A DNA stretch of 64,000 bases. It comes from JAZBPO01 sp963691775 (GTDB lineage Bacteria > Pseudomonadota > Gammaproteobacteria > Pseudomonadales > Azotimanducaceae). Below, piece after piece: positions 34,683 to 43,844 of the stretch. A program made the translations under genes and the position numbers. Location of the stretch: positions 372,001 to 436,000 of the forward strand of contig OY829369.1 in NCBI GenBank assembly GCA_963691775.1, read 5' to 3'. Each line of letters starts with the position of its first letter. Positions within the stretch are counted from its first letter, which is position 1. A model generated the notes under the pieces. It was not told the origin of the DNA, ran no database searches, and worked only from the letters and a program-made list of their open reading frames with translations.

Positions 34683-36962
34683 TCAGCCGAGCTGGGCGTC
34701 TGCACCGGCGTCGAGATTCGCCAACACCTTGTGCGGGGCGAGCGGCAGGTGCGTCATGCGAACTTCCGCCGCACGCGACACGGCGTTGCCGACCGCGGCC
34801 AGAGGCGCGACGATGGGCGTCTCCCCGACCCCGCGGACACCGTAAGGGTGGCCGGGGTTCGGCACCTCGACAATCTGCGTATCGATCATGGGTAGATCGG
34901 ATGCAACGGGGATGCGGTAGTCGAGGAAGCCGGCGTTCTGCATCACGCCCGCATCGTCGTAGACGTACTCCTCGTTCAGGGCCCAGCCGATGCCCTGCAC
35001 GGCGCCACCCTGGAGCTGCCCTTCCACGTAGCTCGGGTGGATCGCCTTGCCTGCGTCCTGAATCGCCGTGAACGCCGTGACGTCGACCTTCCCCGTTTCG
35101 CGGTCGACCGTCGCATCGCAAATGTTCACCGAGAACCCGGGGCCCGCACCGCGCGCGTTCAGGGATGCGCGGCCCAGCAGCGGCCCCCCTGTTTTTGCCG
35201 TCATGCCCGCAAGATCGGCGAGGGAAAGCGGCTTGGCGTCCACGTTCACGCCAGGCTTCGGGACGACCTCCCCGTCGATGTAGTCGACCATGTCCTCGTC
35301 CACGCTCCAGAGCGCCGCGGCACGGGCCTTGAGTTGACCGACGATGTCACGGGCAGCCTCGATCACGGCCATGCCCGTTGCAAAGGTCACGCGCGAGCCG
35401 CCGGTCACGTTCGTAAAGCCCGCGGTTTCCGTGTCGGCCACCACGACACGCACCTTTTCATAGGGCACCCCAAGCTCCTCAGCAGCCATGAGCGCCATGG
35501 ACGCCCGCGAACCACCGATGTCCGGATTGCCCTCGATGACGGTCACGGTGCCATCCTCGTTGATGTGCACCTCTGCGGAGGACTGCATGCCTGCGTTGAA
35601 CCAGAAGCCCACGGCGACGCCCCGGCCCTCGCCGTCCGCGATGGGCTTCGCGTAGTTCGGGTGCGCCTTCGCCGCCTGCAGACATTCGATGAGACCGATG
35701 GCCCGGTACTTCGGCCCATACGGCGCCTGGTCCCCTTCGGCGACGGCGTTCGCGAGACGGAGATCGATTGGATCCATCCCGATCTCGCGGGCGACCTCAT
35801 CGAGGGCGGATTCGACGGCGAAATTGGATTGTGGCGCACCCGGCGCGCGGTAAGCCGCGACCTTGGGCTTGTTCACCAGAACGTCGTAGCCCTCGACGTG
35901 GAAGTTCGCGCACCGGTACGGCGCAACCGCACACATCACGCCCGGCGCCATGGGTGACCCCTTGAAGGCTCCGGCTTCATAGCCGAGCCACGCGTAGATC
36001 GCCGTCAGCGTGCCGTCCTTGCGCGCACCGACCTTGACGCGCGCCTTGCAGGCCGACGCCGGACCGGACGCCCGAAACACTTCTTCCCGGCTCATGGTCA
36101 ACTTCACCGGCCGGCCGGCAAGCTTGGACAACATGATTGCCACCGGTTCGAGGTAGATGGTCGTCTTGCCGCCGAAACCTCCACCGATCTCTGCGGGAAT
36201 GACCTTCAGATTCGAGACTGAAACACCGAGGACACGCGCCGTCATGGAGCGGATGTCGAAAGCGCCCTGCGAGGAACACCAGAGTACAGATTGGTCGTCC
36301 TGTCCCCAGCGGGCAACACAGGCGTGCGGCTCGATGTAGCCCTGATGAACGGTCGGCGTGAAGTAGGTCCGCTCGACGACGATGTCCGCCTCGGCGAAGC
36401 CGGCATCAAGGTCGCCCCCGGAGAGCTGCATGACCGCTGCGATGTTCGACGGCTCACTCGGCTGCTCGGGCAATCCGCTCGTGAAGAGGTTCGGATCGAG
36501 AAGGGTGGCGTCATCCGCCATCGCCGTATCGAGATCGAGGACCGGGGTCAGCACCTCGTAGGCGACCTCGATCAGGCGAGCAGCTTCGTTGGCAATGCGC
36601 TGACTGGTCGCGGCGACCGCTGCCACAGCGTGGCCGTGGTAGAGCACCTTGCCGCGGGCCATGACGTTCTGCGCCATGTCAGCGTAGTCACCCTCGCCCT
36701 CGCCCCCCTCGATCTCTCCCGGCGCGACGGACGGGAAGTCCGCTCCGGTGACGACGGCGCGCACGCCGTCGAGCGCGAGGGCTCCGCTGGTGTCGATGGA
36801 AACAATGTTCGCATGCGCGTGCGGCGAACGGACCACGGCACCGTAGAGCATGCCGGGCATCGCGAAGTCAGCACCGTAGTTGGCGCGACCGGTGACCTTA
36901 TCGACGCCGTCGGGACGGATCGGACGAGTGCCGACGTAGCGGAAATCACGTGCTTCGGCCAT
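34683..36962 (-). CDS. Xanthine dehydrogenase family protein, molybdopterin-binding subunit
   Basis: Catalytic subunit (759 residues) of a cytosolic molybdenum hydroxylase with no Tat signal. It starts IRPDGVDKVTGRANYGADF as in XdhA and CoxL-type proteins. The molybdopterin loops are EIGGGFGGKT and YRAPGAPQSNFAVESALDEV, then NPDIGGSR and the C-terminal GVRGVGETPIVAPLAAVGNAV, whose Glu is the catalytic base of the superfamily. The CoxL-specific active-site AYRCSFR loop is not present, so this is not a form I carbon-monoxide dehydrogenase. It overlaps the 2Fe-2S gene by one base. The substrate may be a purine, aldehyde or aromatic heterocycle. Confidence 0.92.
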   Translation of the reverse strand: MAEARDFRYVGTRPIRPDGVDKVTGRANYGADFAMPGMLYGAVVRSPHAHANIVSIDTSGALALDGVRAVVTGADFPSVAPGEIEGGEGEGDYADMAQNVMARGKVLYHGHAVAAVAATSQRIANEAARLIEVAYEVLTPVLDLDTAMADDATLLDPNLFTSGLPEQPSEPSNIAAVMQLSGGDLDAGFAEADIVVERTYFTPTVHQGYIEPHACVARWGQDDQSVLWCSSQGAFDIRSMTARVLGVSVSNLKVIPAEIGGGFGGKTTIYLEPVAIMLSKLAGRPVKLTMSREEVFRASGPASACKARVKVGARKDGTLTAIYAWLGYEAGAFKGSPMAPGVMCAVAPYRCANFHVEGYDVLVNKPKVAAYRAPGAPQSNFAVESALDEVAREIGMDPIDLRLANAVAEGDQAPYGPKYRAIGLIECLQAAKAHPNYAKPIADGEGRGVAVGFWFNAGMQSSAEVHINEDGTVTVIEGNPDIGGSRASMALMAAEELGVPYEKVRVVVADTETAGFTNVTGGSRVTFATGMAVIEAARDIVGQLKARAAALWSVDEDMVDYIDGEVVPKPGVNVDAKPLSLADLAGMTAKTGGPLLGRASLNARGAGPGFSVNICDATVDRETGKVDVTAFTAIQDAGKAIHPSYVEGQLQGGAVQGIGWALNEEYVYDDAGVMQNAGFLDYRIPVASDLPMIDTQIVEVPNPGHPYGVRGVGETPIVAPLAAVGNAVSRAAEVRMTHLPLAPHKVLANLDAGADAQLG

Positions 36963-37438
36963 CAGGCTGCTCCTCTCATTTCAGCCGCGGCATCGAGCAC
37001 CGCGCGAATGATCTTGTCGTAGCCCGTGCACCGGCACAGATTGCCGGCGAGCCAGTAGCGCGTCTGCTCCTCCGACGGATCCGGATTTTCCTCCAACAGC
37101 GCCTTGGCAGCCACGACGATGCCGGGGGTGCATATCCCGCACTGCAGGGCGGCGTGCTCCAGGAGCTTCTGCTGGATGGGATGAAGCGCCTCGGCTTCCG
37201 CGACGCCCTCCACCGTGGTCAACGCTCGGCCGTTTGTTTCCGCGCCGAGCACAAGGCAGGAACACACCAGGCGATCGTCCAGCAATACCGAACACGCACC
37301 ACAGTCGCCGGTGCCACACCCTTCTTTCGTTCCGGTCAGATCCAGTTCCTCGCGCAGCACATCGAGCAGGGTCTGCTGCGGCTCGCAGAGAAATTCGACG
37401 GACTCGCCGTTGATCGTTGTACTCACATGCTGTTTCAC
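36962..37438 (-). CDS. (2Fe-2S)-binding subunit of the molybdenum hydroxylase
   Basis: A 158-residue electron-transfer subunit. The first cluster ligands are in GTKEGCGTGDCGACSVLLD and VCSCLVL, and the second in LQCGICTPG and GNLCRCTGYDKIIRAV. The GTG at 37438 overlaps the FAD subunit stop by four bases (GTGA) and starts the homology. The frame open to 37579 lies wholly in the upstream gene. Its end overlaps the next start by one base, so all three subunits are translated in sequence. Confidence 0.93.
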   Translation of the reverse strand: MKQHVSTTINGESVEFLCEPQQTLLDVLREELDLTGTKEGCGTGDCGACSVLLDDRLVCSCLVLGAETNGRALTTVEGVAEAEALHPIQQKLLEHAALQCGICTPGIVVAAKALLEENPDPSEEQTRYWLAGNLCRCTGYDKIIRAVLDAAAEMRGAA

Positions 37439-38334
37439 GCGTGTGCTCCTTTTACCGCTTCGCCGCGTGCCCGAGCGAGCGCTTGCAGTGTGGCCCGTCG
37501 TGCAAGTACGCCGACAACACGGCGGCGGTATTCCGCCGTGCCGCGCTTGTCTGAAATCGGATTGGCCGCAGCGCTGCACGCATCCGCGAGCGCGGCGAGC
37601 GCTGCATCGTCACCGGTGGTGCCAACAAGGGCATTCCCGGCCGCGACGACCAACAGCGCCGTTGGCGCCACGGCACCGATCGCGACGCGCGCGGACGTGA
37701 TCACCCCGGCTTCGTCCACGGCCAGGCGCACGCCCGCACTCGCGACCGCGATATCCATCTCGGTGCGGGGAATGAAGCGCAGATAGGCGTCACCACTACG
37801 CTCACCCGGATGCGGAAAGGTCAACGCGACCAGCATTTCACCAGGCTGCAGACAATTGCGCTGCACGCCGACGACGAAGTCCTCGACCGGGACCTCACGG
37901 CGACCGCTCGCGGACGCCACGTGCGCAACGCCGCCGTTCGCGATCATGATCGGAATGCTGTCGCCCGCGGGCGATGCAGTGCAGAGGTTGCCCCCCGGTG
38001 AGGCCCGGCCTTGGATCTGCGTCGACCCGATCAGGTCGATGCCCTCGACCAGCCCGGGGAACGCGGCCGCCACGTCGGCCGCGCGCGTGATGACCGCTGC
38101 AGGGACAGCTGCACCGATGTGCAGGCCATCAGAGTCGAGCGAGAGTGCGCTCGTCTCTGGGACGCCCTTGATATCCACGATACAGCGCGGCTCGGAGTCC
38201 ACGCCTCGCATTTGCACCAGCATGTCCGTGCCGCCCGCCAGCACTTGCGTCCGTTCGCTGGCCCCGGCTTTCACTGCGAGTAATGAGAGAGCAGCGTCGA
38301 GCGTTGTCGGCGCCTCGTAGGCGAATCCACCCAT
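37435..38334 (-). CDS. FAD-binding subunit of the molybdenum hydroxylase (CoxM/XdhB type)
   Basis: Flavoprotein subunit (299 residues) that receives electrons from the iron-sulfur clusters and passes them to NAD or another acceptor. The FAD loops are LAGGTDMLVQMRG and STQIQGRASPGGNLCTASPAGD, the latter close to the T-x-GGN-x-x-x-x-S-P-x-x-D pattern of the family. RRRVVGVLARRATLQAL is the C-terminal helix. The ATG at 38334 has GGGGA about seven bases upstream and begins FAYEAPTTLDAALSLL, the usual start. The frame runs far upstream to 39069 but is antisense to the peptidase gene. It leads the operon FAD, FeS, Mo, MoaD-like. Confidence 0.92.
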   Translation of the reverse strand: MGGFAYEAPTTLDAALSLLAVKAGASERTQVLAGGTDMLVQMRGVDSEPRCIVDIKGVPETSALSLDSDGLHIGAAVPAAVITRAADVAAAFPGLVEGIDLIGSTQIQGRASPGGNLCTASPAGDSIPIMIANGGVAHVASASGRREVPVEDFVVGVQRNCLQPGEMLVALTFPHPGERSGDAYLRFIPRTEMDIAVASAGVRLAVDEAGVITSARVAIGAVAPTALLVVAAGNALVGTTGDDAALAALADACSAAANPISDKRGTAEYRRRVVGVLARRATLQALARARGEAVKGAHA

Positions 38335-38445
38335 TGCGAGTCCCCTGTCTCCTGTACCTGCGATCGCACCGCGCCGCGTCCGCCCGCCGCGGTGCACATG
38401 CCCATGTATAGCACGGGTACGCGGCCTCGGCGGAAGGGCCCCGTG

Positions 38446-38451
38446 TACAAT
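38446..38451 (+). promoter_or_regulatory. Candidate -10 box for the peptidase operon
   Basis: TACAAT, 28 bases before the ATG at 38479, which would give a leader of about 20 bases. The space 17 bases upstream has no good TTGACA-like hexamer, so the promoter is weak or activator-dependent. The segment at 38335-38478 also serves the divergent molybdenum hydroxylase operon. Confidence 0.3.
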
Positions 38452-38478
38452 TTCGTCGCCAGCCCACAGGAGCCCTGC

Positions 38479-39819
38479 ATGAACCCTCAGACCGCCGAAT
38501 TTGCGCCGCCGGATGATGCCGAACTCTTCACCGCCCATCTCGCCATCGTGCGATCGCGCTACGAAGCGGCCATGGCGACTTGCGGGCTCGACACGCTGGT
38601 GGTCGATGCAGGTGCACCGCCGACCTGGTACCGCGACGACATCTCCGCCGACTGGAGGGTGAACCCCCATTTCCGCCTGTTCACGCCCCTCGAACCTGCA
38701 GATGGCTGCTCGCTGATACTGCGTCCGGGAATGGCGCCCGTACTGCTGCAACTCGCACCCGCAGACTTCTGGCACCTGCCGCCGAGGCCACCGAGCGGCG
38801 CCTGGACGGCGAGCTTCGAGATCGAGCAAATGAGCGCCGACGGCGCGCGCGAGACCCGCATCGCAGACCTCGCACGCGGACGCATCGGGCGCATTGGCCC
38901 CGGCACGGATGCTATCGACGCGCGCTTCCTGGCCGAGGTTGACTATCAGCGTGCGCGGAAAACCGCCTATGAAATCACATGCCTGCGTCGCGCGAGCATG
39001 CGGGCGGCGCTCGGACACCGCGCGGCGGTAGACGCGTTCCGCGCCGGTGCGAGCGAATACGAAATTCATCTGGCGTATCTACGCGCAACCGCACACGAAG
39101 ACGCCGAACTTCCCTACAGGAACATCGTTGCGCTCGATACGCACGCTGCTGTCCTTCACTACCAATTCAAAGAGCGCGCAGCGCCACATGCAGGCGCGGT
39201 GAGCTTTCTGATCGACGCAGGCGCCGATGTCGGCGGATACGCGGCCGACGTAACGCGCAGCTACGCAGCATCGGCGGGCCCCTTCGCCGATCTTCTCGCG
39301 GCGATGGAGTCGCGGCAGCAGGCCATGTGCGCCGCCATACGCCCGGGTATGTCCTGGCCGGATCTGCACAGAGACGCCCATCGCCACGTTGCCGAAGTCC
39401 TCGTTGAGGCCGGCCTTGCGCGCGCAAGCGCGGACGCCCTCATGGCAGAGGGCGCGACCCACGCCTTCCTGCCTCATGGCCTGGGTCACCTGCTGGGCAC
39501 GCAGACCCACGATGCAGGCGGGCATATGGCCGGGCCGGACGGCGCACCGCTTCCCCCTCCCGACGATTTCCCGACCCTCCGATTGACGCGAACCGTCGAG
39601 GCCGACTGGGTGGTCACCGTCGAGCCCGGGCTCTACTTCATTCCAATGCTCCTTGACGAGTTGCGCGCGAGCCCCATAGGCGCCGAATTCGACTGGGCTG
39701 CAATCGAGGCCCTCATGCCGTTCGGCGGGATTCGAATCGAGGACAACGTACGCGCAGTCGAGGGCGGCATCGAGAACCTCACACGCGATGCCTTTGCCGC
39801 ACTCGAGTCCGCCGCATGA
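38479..39819 (+). CDS. pepQ: Xaa-Pro dipeptidase-type M24 aminopeptidase (PepQ-like)
   Basis: A 446-residue metallopeptidase that splits X-Pro dipeptides. The five metal ligands of the pita-bread fold are seen as DAGADVGGYAADVTRSY (two Asp), HGLGHLLGTQTHDAGG (His), TVEPGLYFIP (Glu) and GGIRIEDN (Glu). The length and the N-terminal half match the gammaproteobacterial PepQ group, which also hydrolyses organophosphates. The ATG at 38479 has AGGAG six bases upstream. Its end overlaps the next start by four bases (ATGA), giving coupling to the S9 peptidase. Confidence 0.92.
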   Translation: MNPQTAEFAPPDDAELFTAHLAIVRSRYEAAMATCGLDTLVVDAGAPPTWYRDDISADWRVNPHFRLFTPLEPADGCSLILRPGMAPVLLQLAPADFWHLPPRPPSGAWTASFEIEQMSADGARETRIADLARGRIGRIGPGTDAIDARFLAEVDYQRARKTAYEITCLRRASMRAALGHRAAVDAFRAGASEYEIHLAYLRATAHEDAELPYRNIVALDTHAAVLHYQFKERAAPHAGAVSFLIDAGADVGGYAADVTRSYAASAGPFADLLAAMESRQQAMCAAIRPGMSWPDLHRDAHRHVAEVLVEAGLARASADALMAEGATHAFLPHGLGHLLGTQTHDAGGHMAGPDGAPLPPPDDFPTLRLTRTVEADWVVTVEPGLYFIPMLLDELRASPIGAEFDWAAIEALMPFGGIRIEDNVRAVEGGIENLTRDAFAALESAA

Positions 39820-41996
39820 GCGAGCACACACCGGCCCTGTCGCTCTCGCGCCTGTTCGAGGCTCCCAATCTGTCCGGACCGACCCCGAGCCTGGCGTCCT
39901 TCAGCCCTGACGGGCGGCGAATCGCCTGGCTGAGACCGGCTGACGACGATCACGAGCGCCTCGACCTCTGGGTCCACGACCTCGATCAAGGCCACGCGCG
40001 CTGCGTTGTAGACGCCCGCACGCTCGGCGACGAGCGCGAGCTTTCAGACGTGGAGAAGGCGCGCCGTGAGCGACTTCGCATCTTCTCCGTGGGGATCGTC
40101 GAGTTCGTCTGGAGCGCCGACGGCGCGCGCCTGCTCTTCCCCCTCGCAGGACGCCTGCATGGCGTCAGCATTGGCCGCGACGGGGCTGCCGACGGCTCAC
40201 CGGAAGCGCTGACGCCCGAGGCGTATTTCGTCACGGACGTCCGCGTCTGCGGTGCCACGGGCGCGATCGGCTTCGTGCACGGCCAGAACCTCTATCGCAT
40301 GGCGCCTGACGCGCTGCCGCGCGCACTCACGGAAGACGGTGGCGATACGATCTCGTGGGGCCTGCCGGACTTCATCGCCGCAGAAGAAATGCACCGCTTC
40401 GACGGCTACTTCTTTTCGCCCTCCGGGCGCTGGATCGCTGCGCTGCGCGTCGACGAGGCCCCCATCGACATCACGTGGCGAGAAGAGATCGGCGCCAGCG
40501 GCCTCTCGGTGCACGCGCAACGCTATCCGTACGCAGGCCAGGCAAATGCAGCGGTACGGCTGTTCATCATCGACGTTGACGCTGGCACGCAGACAGAGCT
40601 TGCCTGGCGCGGCGACGACAGCGAGTACCTTGCCCGCATCGACTGGTGTACCAACGACGACGGTCTGCTCCTTCAGCGGCAGAATCGGGCCCAGTCATAC
40701 CTTGAGCTCGTGCACATCGGCCTCGACGGTACGGTGCGTACGGTTCTGGAGGAGCACAGCGACAGCTGGGTCAATCTGACTCACGATCTTCGGATCTTCA
40801 GCGACGGCAAGCGCGCCCTATGGACCTCAGAGCGCGACGATCTGCGGCGCCTGTTCGTAATCGAGCTTGCAAGCGGCCGCGCAAGGGCCATCACGCCGGC
40901 GAATGCCATGGTGGAAAGGGTCGTACAGCTCGACGAGGCAGGCGGGACCGCTTGGGTCGAGGCGACTTTCGAGGCCCGCTCCCGGCGCCAGGTCTACGCC
41001 GTTGCTCTGGACGGCAGCGGTCATGCACGCATCAGCGACGGCGCCGGCTGCCACGGCGCCACGCTCGGTCCCGGCGCAGCACACTGGCTGGATCGGGCCG
41101 AGAGCCTCACGCGGCCTCCGACTCTCATACTCCGCGATCGCAACGGCGACGCCATCGCTACGCTGGTTGAGAACGACCCAAGTGCGACGGCGCATCCATA
41201 TCATCCGTGGTACGCGACGCACATCACGCCCGAACTGGGCGAGCTACAGGCCGATGACGGCACGCCCCTGTGCTATCGGCTTACCCGCCCGAAATACAGC
41301 GGCCAGCGCTGTCCAGTCATCGTCGCGGTGTACGGCGGACCCGGCGTCCGCCGCGTCACCGACGCCTGGTCGCCACTCCTGCATCAGTACTTCGCGCGAC
41401 GGGGCTGGGGCGTCCTCGAGCTCGACAATCGCGGCAGCTCCGATCGCGGGCGCAGCTTCGAAGCGCCGATTCACAAGAACATGGGCGACGTAGAGGTGCG
41501 CGATCAGCTCGTGGGCGTCGACTACCTGCGCGCGCTCGACTGGGTCGATGCCGATCGCATCGCAGTCTTCGGCCACAGCTACGGGGGATACATGGCCCTC
41601 ATGTGTCTCGCCCAGCATCCGACCCTGTTCAAGGGCGCCGTGTCCGTCGCGCCGGTCACCGACTGGCGCCTGTATGACACGCATTACACCGAGCGCTACA
41701 TGGGACTGCCCGAACCGAACGCGACCGCGTACCAAGACTCATCCGTGTTCGCACACCTCGACGGGCTCGAGAAGGCTGATCCCGGCTCGCTCCTGCTGAT
41801 GCACGGCATGGCCGACGACAACGTCCTCTTCACGCACAGCACCCGGCTCATGAGAGAGATGCAGGATCGGGGCATTGAATTCGACCTCATGACCTATCCG
41901 GGCGCCAAGCACGGGATTGCGGGCGCGGCGACGTCGAAGCACCGCTTCTCCGTGATCGAGCGCTTCCTTGCACGACGCTTCGGGGAAGAAGCGTGA
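39816..41996 (+). CDS. S9 family prolyl oligopeptidase / dipeptidyl peptidase
   Basis: A 726-residue serine peptidase with an N-terminal beta-propeller and a C-terminal alpha/beta-hydrolase domain. The nucleophile is in GHSYGGYMALM, the Asp in HGMADDNVLFTHST, and the His in GAKHGIAG. The IRWAEEMHRFDG-like part (AAEEMHRFDGYFFSPSG) resembles the glutamate-containing segment of dipeptidyl peptidase IV, whose two Glu bind the free N terminus, so DPP-IV activity on X-Pro peptides is plausible. No signal peptide is visible, so it acts in the cytosol. Overlaps both neighbours by four bases. Confidence 0.92.
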   Translation: MSEHTPALSLSRLFEAPNLSGPTPSLASFSPDGRRIAWLRPADDDHERLDLWVHDLDQGHARCVVDARTLGDERELSDVEKARRERLRIFSVGIVEFVWSADGARLLFPLAGRLHGVSIGRDGAADGSPEALTPEAYFVTDVRVCGATGAIGFVHGQNLYRMAPDALPRALTEDGGDTISWGLPDFIAAEEMHRFDGYFFSPSGRWIAALRVDEAPIDITWREEIGASGLSVHAQRYPYAGQANAAVRLFIIDVDAGTQTELAWRGDDSEYLARIDWCTNDDGLLLQRQNRAQSYLELVHIGLDGTVRTVLEEHSDSWVNLTHDLRIFSDGKRALWTSERDDLRRLFVIELASGRARAITPANAMVERVVQLDEAGGTAWVEATFEARSRRQVYAVALDGSGHARISDGAGCHGATLGPGAAHWLDRAESLTRPPTLILRDRNGDAIATLVENDPSATAHPYHPWYATHITPELGELQADDGTPLCYRLTRPKYSGQRCPVIVAVYGGPGVRRVTDAWSPLLHQYFARRGWGVLELDNRGSSDRGRSFEAPIHKNMGDVEVRDQLVGVDYLRALDWVDADRIAVFGHSYGGYMALMCLAQHPTLFKGAVSVAPVTDWRLYDTHYTERYMGLPEPNATAYQDSSVFAHLDGLEKADPGSLLLMHGMADDNVLFTHSTRLMREMQDRGIEFDLMTYPGAKHGIAGAATSKHRFSVIERFLARRFGEEA

Positions 41997-42457
41997 GCGT
42001 ACTGGTCCGCAGCGCGACGCTCGAGGACGTCGACGCGCTCGTCCACTTCAACACCGCGATGGCCCTGGAGACCGAGGACAGGCACCTGAAGGGCGAGATT
42101 CTGCGCGCGGGCGTCGAGCGCGTCGTTTCAACCCCATCCCTCGGCCGTTGCCTGATCGCGACTGCTGACGGCGAGGCCGTGGGCACGCTGTCAGTGACGC
42201 AGGAGTGGAGCGACTGGCGCTGCGGCTTCTTCTGGTGGATTCAGTCCGTGTTTGTACAGCCCGAAATCCGAGGCCGGGGCGTGTTCAAGGCCCTGTATCG
42301 AACAATCGAGAACGAGGCCCGAAGCGATCCTGAAGTGTGCGGCCTGCGGCTATACGTCGAACGGGAGAACGCGCGCGCCCAGCGCGCCTATGCCCATCTG
42401 GGCATGCGGGAAACGGCCTATCGGATATACGAAGTCGAGTTCGAAGCCGCGTCCTGA
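41993..42457 (+). CDS. GNAT family N-acetyltransferase
   Basis: A 154-residue acetyltransferase starting at GTG 41993, which overlaps the S9 peptidase stop (GTGA). Motif A for acetyl-CoA binding is in QSVFVQPEIRGRGVFKALYR (Q/R-x-x-G-x-G/A form), and motif B is in RLYVERENARAQRAYAHLGM. The acceptor is unknown; peptide or amino-acid N-termini would fit the peptidase operon, but that is a guess. The 142-base gap after it, towards convergent tatD, holds no clear terminator. Confidence 0.87.
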   Translation: MSVLVRSATLEDVDALVHFNTAMALETEDRHLKGEILRAGVERVVSTPSLGRCLIATADGEAVGTLSVTQEWSDWRCGFFWWIQSVFVQPEIRGRGVFKALYRTIENEARSDPEVCGLRLYVERENARAQRAYAHLGMRETAYRIYEVEFEAAS

Positions 42458-42599
42458 GCAGAGCATCAACGGCGCGCGATCTCGAGCGCAACGGGGAGGT
42501 GGCGACAAACTGCAAGCCGTCCTCGGCGCAGTGCCGGGTGCAAAAACGCGTCGAAGCGCACCGGCGAGGCAGCGCAAACCGTAACCGGGGCCCACACCT

Positions 42600-43427
42600 T
42601 CAGGACGCGGGCGCGGCTCCAAACAGCGACGTGAAGTTTTCCGTCGTCTGCGCCGTGAGCGCATCGAGGGTGACGCCGCGAACCTCAGCCACGCACTCCG
42701 CCACGCGACGCACCCGCATCGGCTCGTTAGGCTTGCCTCGATGTGGCGCAGGGCTAAGCCAAGGCGCGTCCGTTTCCAGAAGCAGGCGGTCAGACGGCAT
42801 CCGGCGCACCACGTCTCGGAGCTCATCGGCACTGCGGAAGGTCACGATGCCAGAGATGGAGATGTAGTAACCCATGTCCATCGCCGCGTCGGCCGTTGCC
42901 CAATCCTCGGCAAAGCAGTGCAGGACGCCAGCCGACTGGGTACTGCCGTGCGTGCGGATACATTCGAGGGTCTGCCGCCGCGCAGCGCGGGTATGCACGA
43001 TTACCGGCAAACCACGCTCACCGGCAACGCGCAGGTGCCAGCCGAAGCTGTCGATCTGCGTGTCGAAATCGGGATCGCGTGCGGCCTCAAGCTTGAACAG
43101 ATCCAATCCCGTCTCGCCGACTGCAAGCACGGCAGCATGATCCAGGGCGGCAAGCACCTGCGCGCGCTGACGGTGGGAACCGTCCACCGCAAGCGGGTGG
43201 ATACCGGCGCTCGCCCAGACATCATCATGAGCCTCCGCAATGGCGAGCACGTTGCCAAGTTCGGCCGGCTCTGCGCCCACGCAAAGAAAACCACCGACTC
43301 CCTGGGCGCGCGCATCAGCAAGCGCAGCGTCGAGGCTGCCGGCGCGCGCGGACAGGTCGAGCTTGTCGAGATGGCAATGAGAGTCAATGAGCATGACGTT
43401 AGGGCCCATGGGCCGCCGGACGAGCAT
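42600..43427 (-). CDS. TatD family metal-dependent hydrolase (YcfH type)
   Basis: A 275-residue TIM-barrel hydrolase. The metal ligands are DSHCHLD near the start, the Glu of VGETGLDLF, His in PVIVHTRAA, HCFAEDW and the Asp of LLLETDAPWLSP. The family shows 3'-5' DNase and D-aminoacyl-tRNA-type activities. The ATG at 43427 overlaps the pilZ stop by one base (TGATG); ATGs at 43409 and 43394 are also possible. Last gene of the conserved holB-pilZ-tatD order. Confidence 0.92.
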   Translation of the reverse strand: MLVRRPMGPNVMLIDSHCHLDKLDLSARAGSLDAALADARAQGVGGFLCVGAEPAELGNVLAIAEAHDDVWASAGIHPLAVDGSHRQRAQVLAALDHAAVLAVGETGLDLFKLEAARDPDFDTQIDSFGWHLRVAGERGLPVIVHTRAARRQTLECIRTHGSTQSAGVLHCFAEDWATADAAMDMGYYISISGIVTFRSADELRDVVRRMPSDRLLLETDAPWLSPAPHRGKPNEPMRVRRVAECVAEVRGVTLDALTAQTTENFTSLFGAAPAS

Positions 43428-43777
43428 CACATGGTGTGCGTAGGCCGATCCGACTCGAGGGAACCGGCGAGATAGGTTTCGATCTTCGCCCGGGCCGCCT
43501 CGTCCTGGTCATTGAACTGGACACCAATGCCTGCGGCGCGGTTGCCCTGCGCACCCTTAGGCGTGACCCAGATGACGCGGCCAGCGACAGGTATCTTCTC
43601 GGGCTCGTCCATAAGGTTCAGAAGCATGAAGACTTCATCCCCGAGCTGGTAGTCCTTGTTTGTCGGGATGAAGAGACCGCCATTTTTGACAAACGCCATG
43701 TACGCTGCGTAAAGCACGGCCTTGTCCTTGATCGCAAGGGAAAGGATGCCGTTTCGCGTGTTTCTGCGCGCAGCCAT
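43427..43777 (-). CDS. pilZ: Type IV pilus assembly protein PilZ
   Basis: A 116-residue PilZ of the type IV pilus branch: LSLAIKDKAVLYAAYMAFVK then NGGLFIPTNKDYQLGDEVFM, LMDEPEKIPVAGRVIWVTPK and GNRAAGIGVQF. This branch lacks the c-di-GMP-binding RxxxR arm, and acts through FimX and PilB in pilus control. The ATG at 43777 has GAAGAG eight bases upstream, better than the ATG at 43783. It follows holB after a 67-base gap. Confidence 0.94.
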   Translation of the reverse strand: MAARRNTRNGILSLAIKDKAVLYAAYMAFVKNGGLFIPTNKDYQLGDEVFMLLNLMDEPEKIPVAGRVIWVTPKGAQGNRAAGIGVQFNDQDEAARAKIETYLAGSLESDRPTHTM

Positions 43778-43844
43778 ACACATCGCTCTTCAAATCGGCG
43801 GTTGCACAGGATAATGCCAGCACCTTACCGGGTGCCACCCCGCA

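Noticed and set aside
34683..36962. Molybdopterin subunit as carbon-monoxide dehydrogenase CoxL
   Set aside because: The form I active-site AYRCSFR motif is missing.
37435..39069. Extension of the FAD-subunit frame to 39069
   Set aside because: The part upstream of 38334 is antisense to the PepQ-like gene and has no homology.
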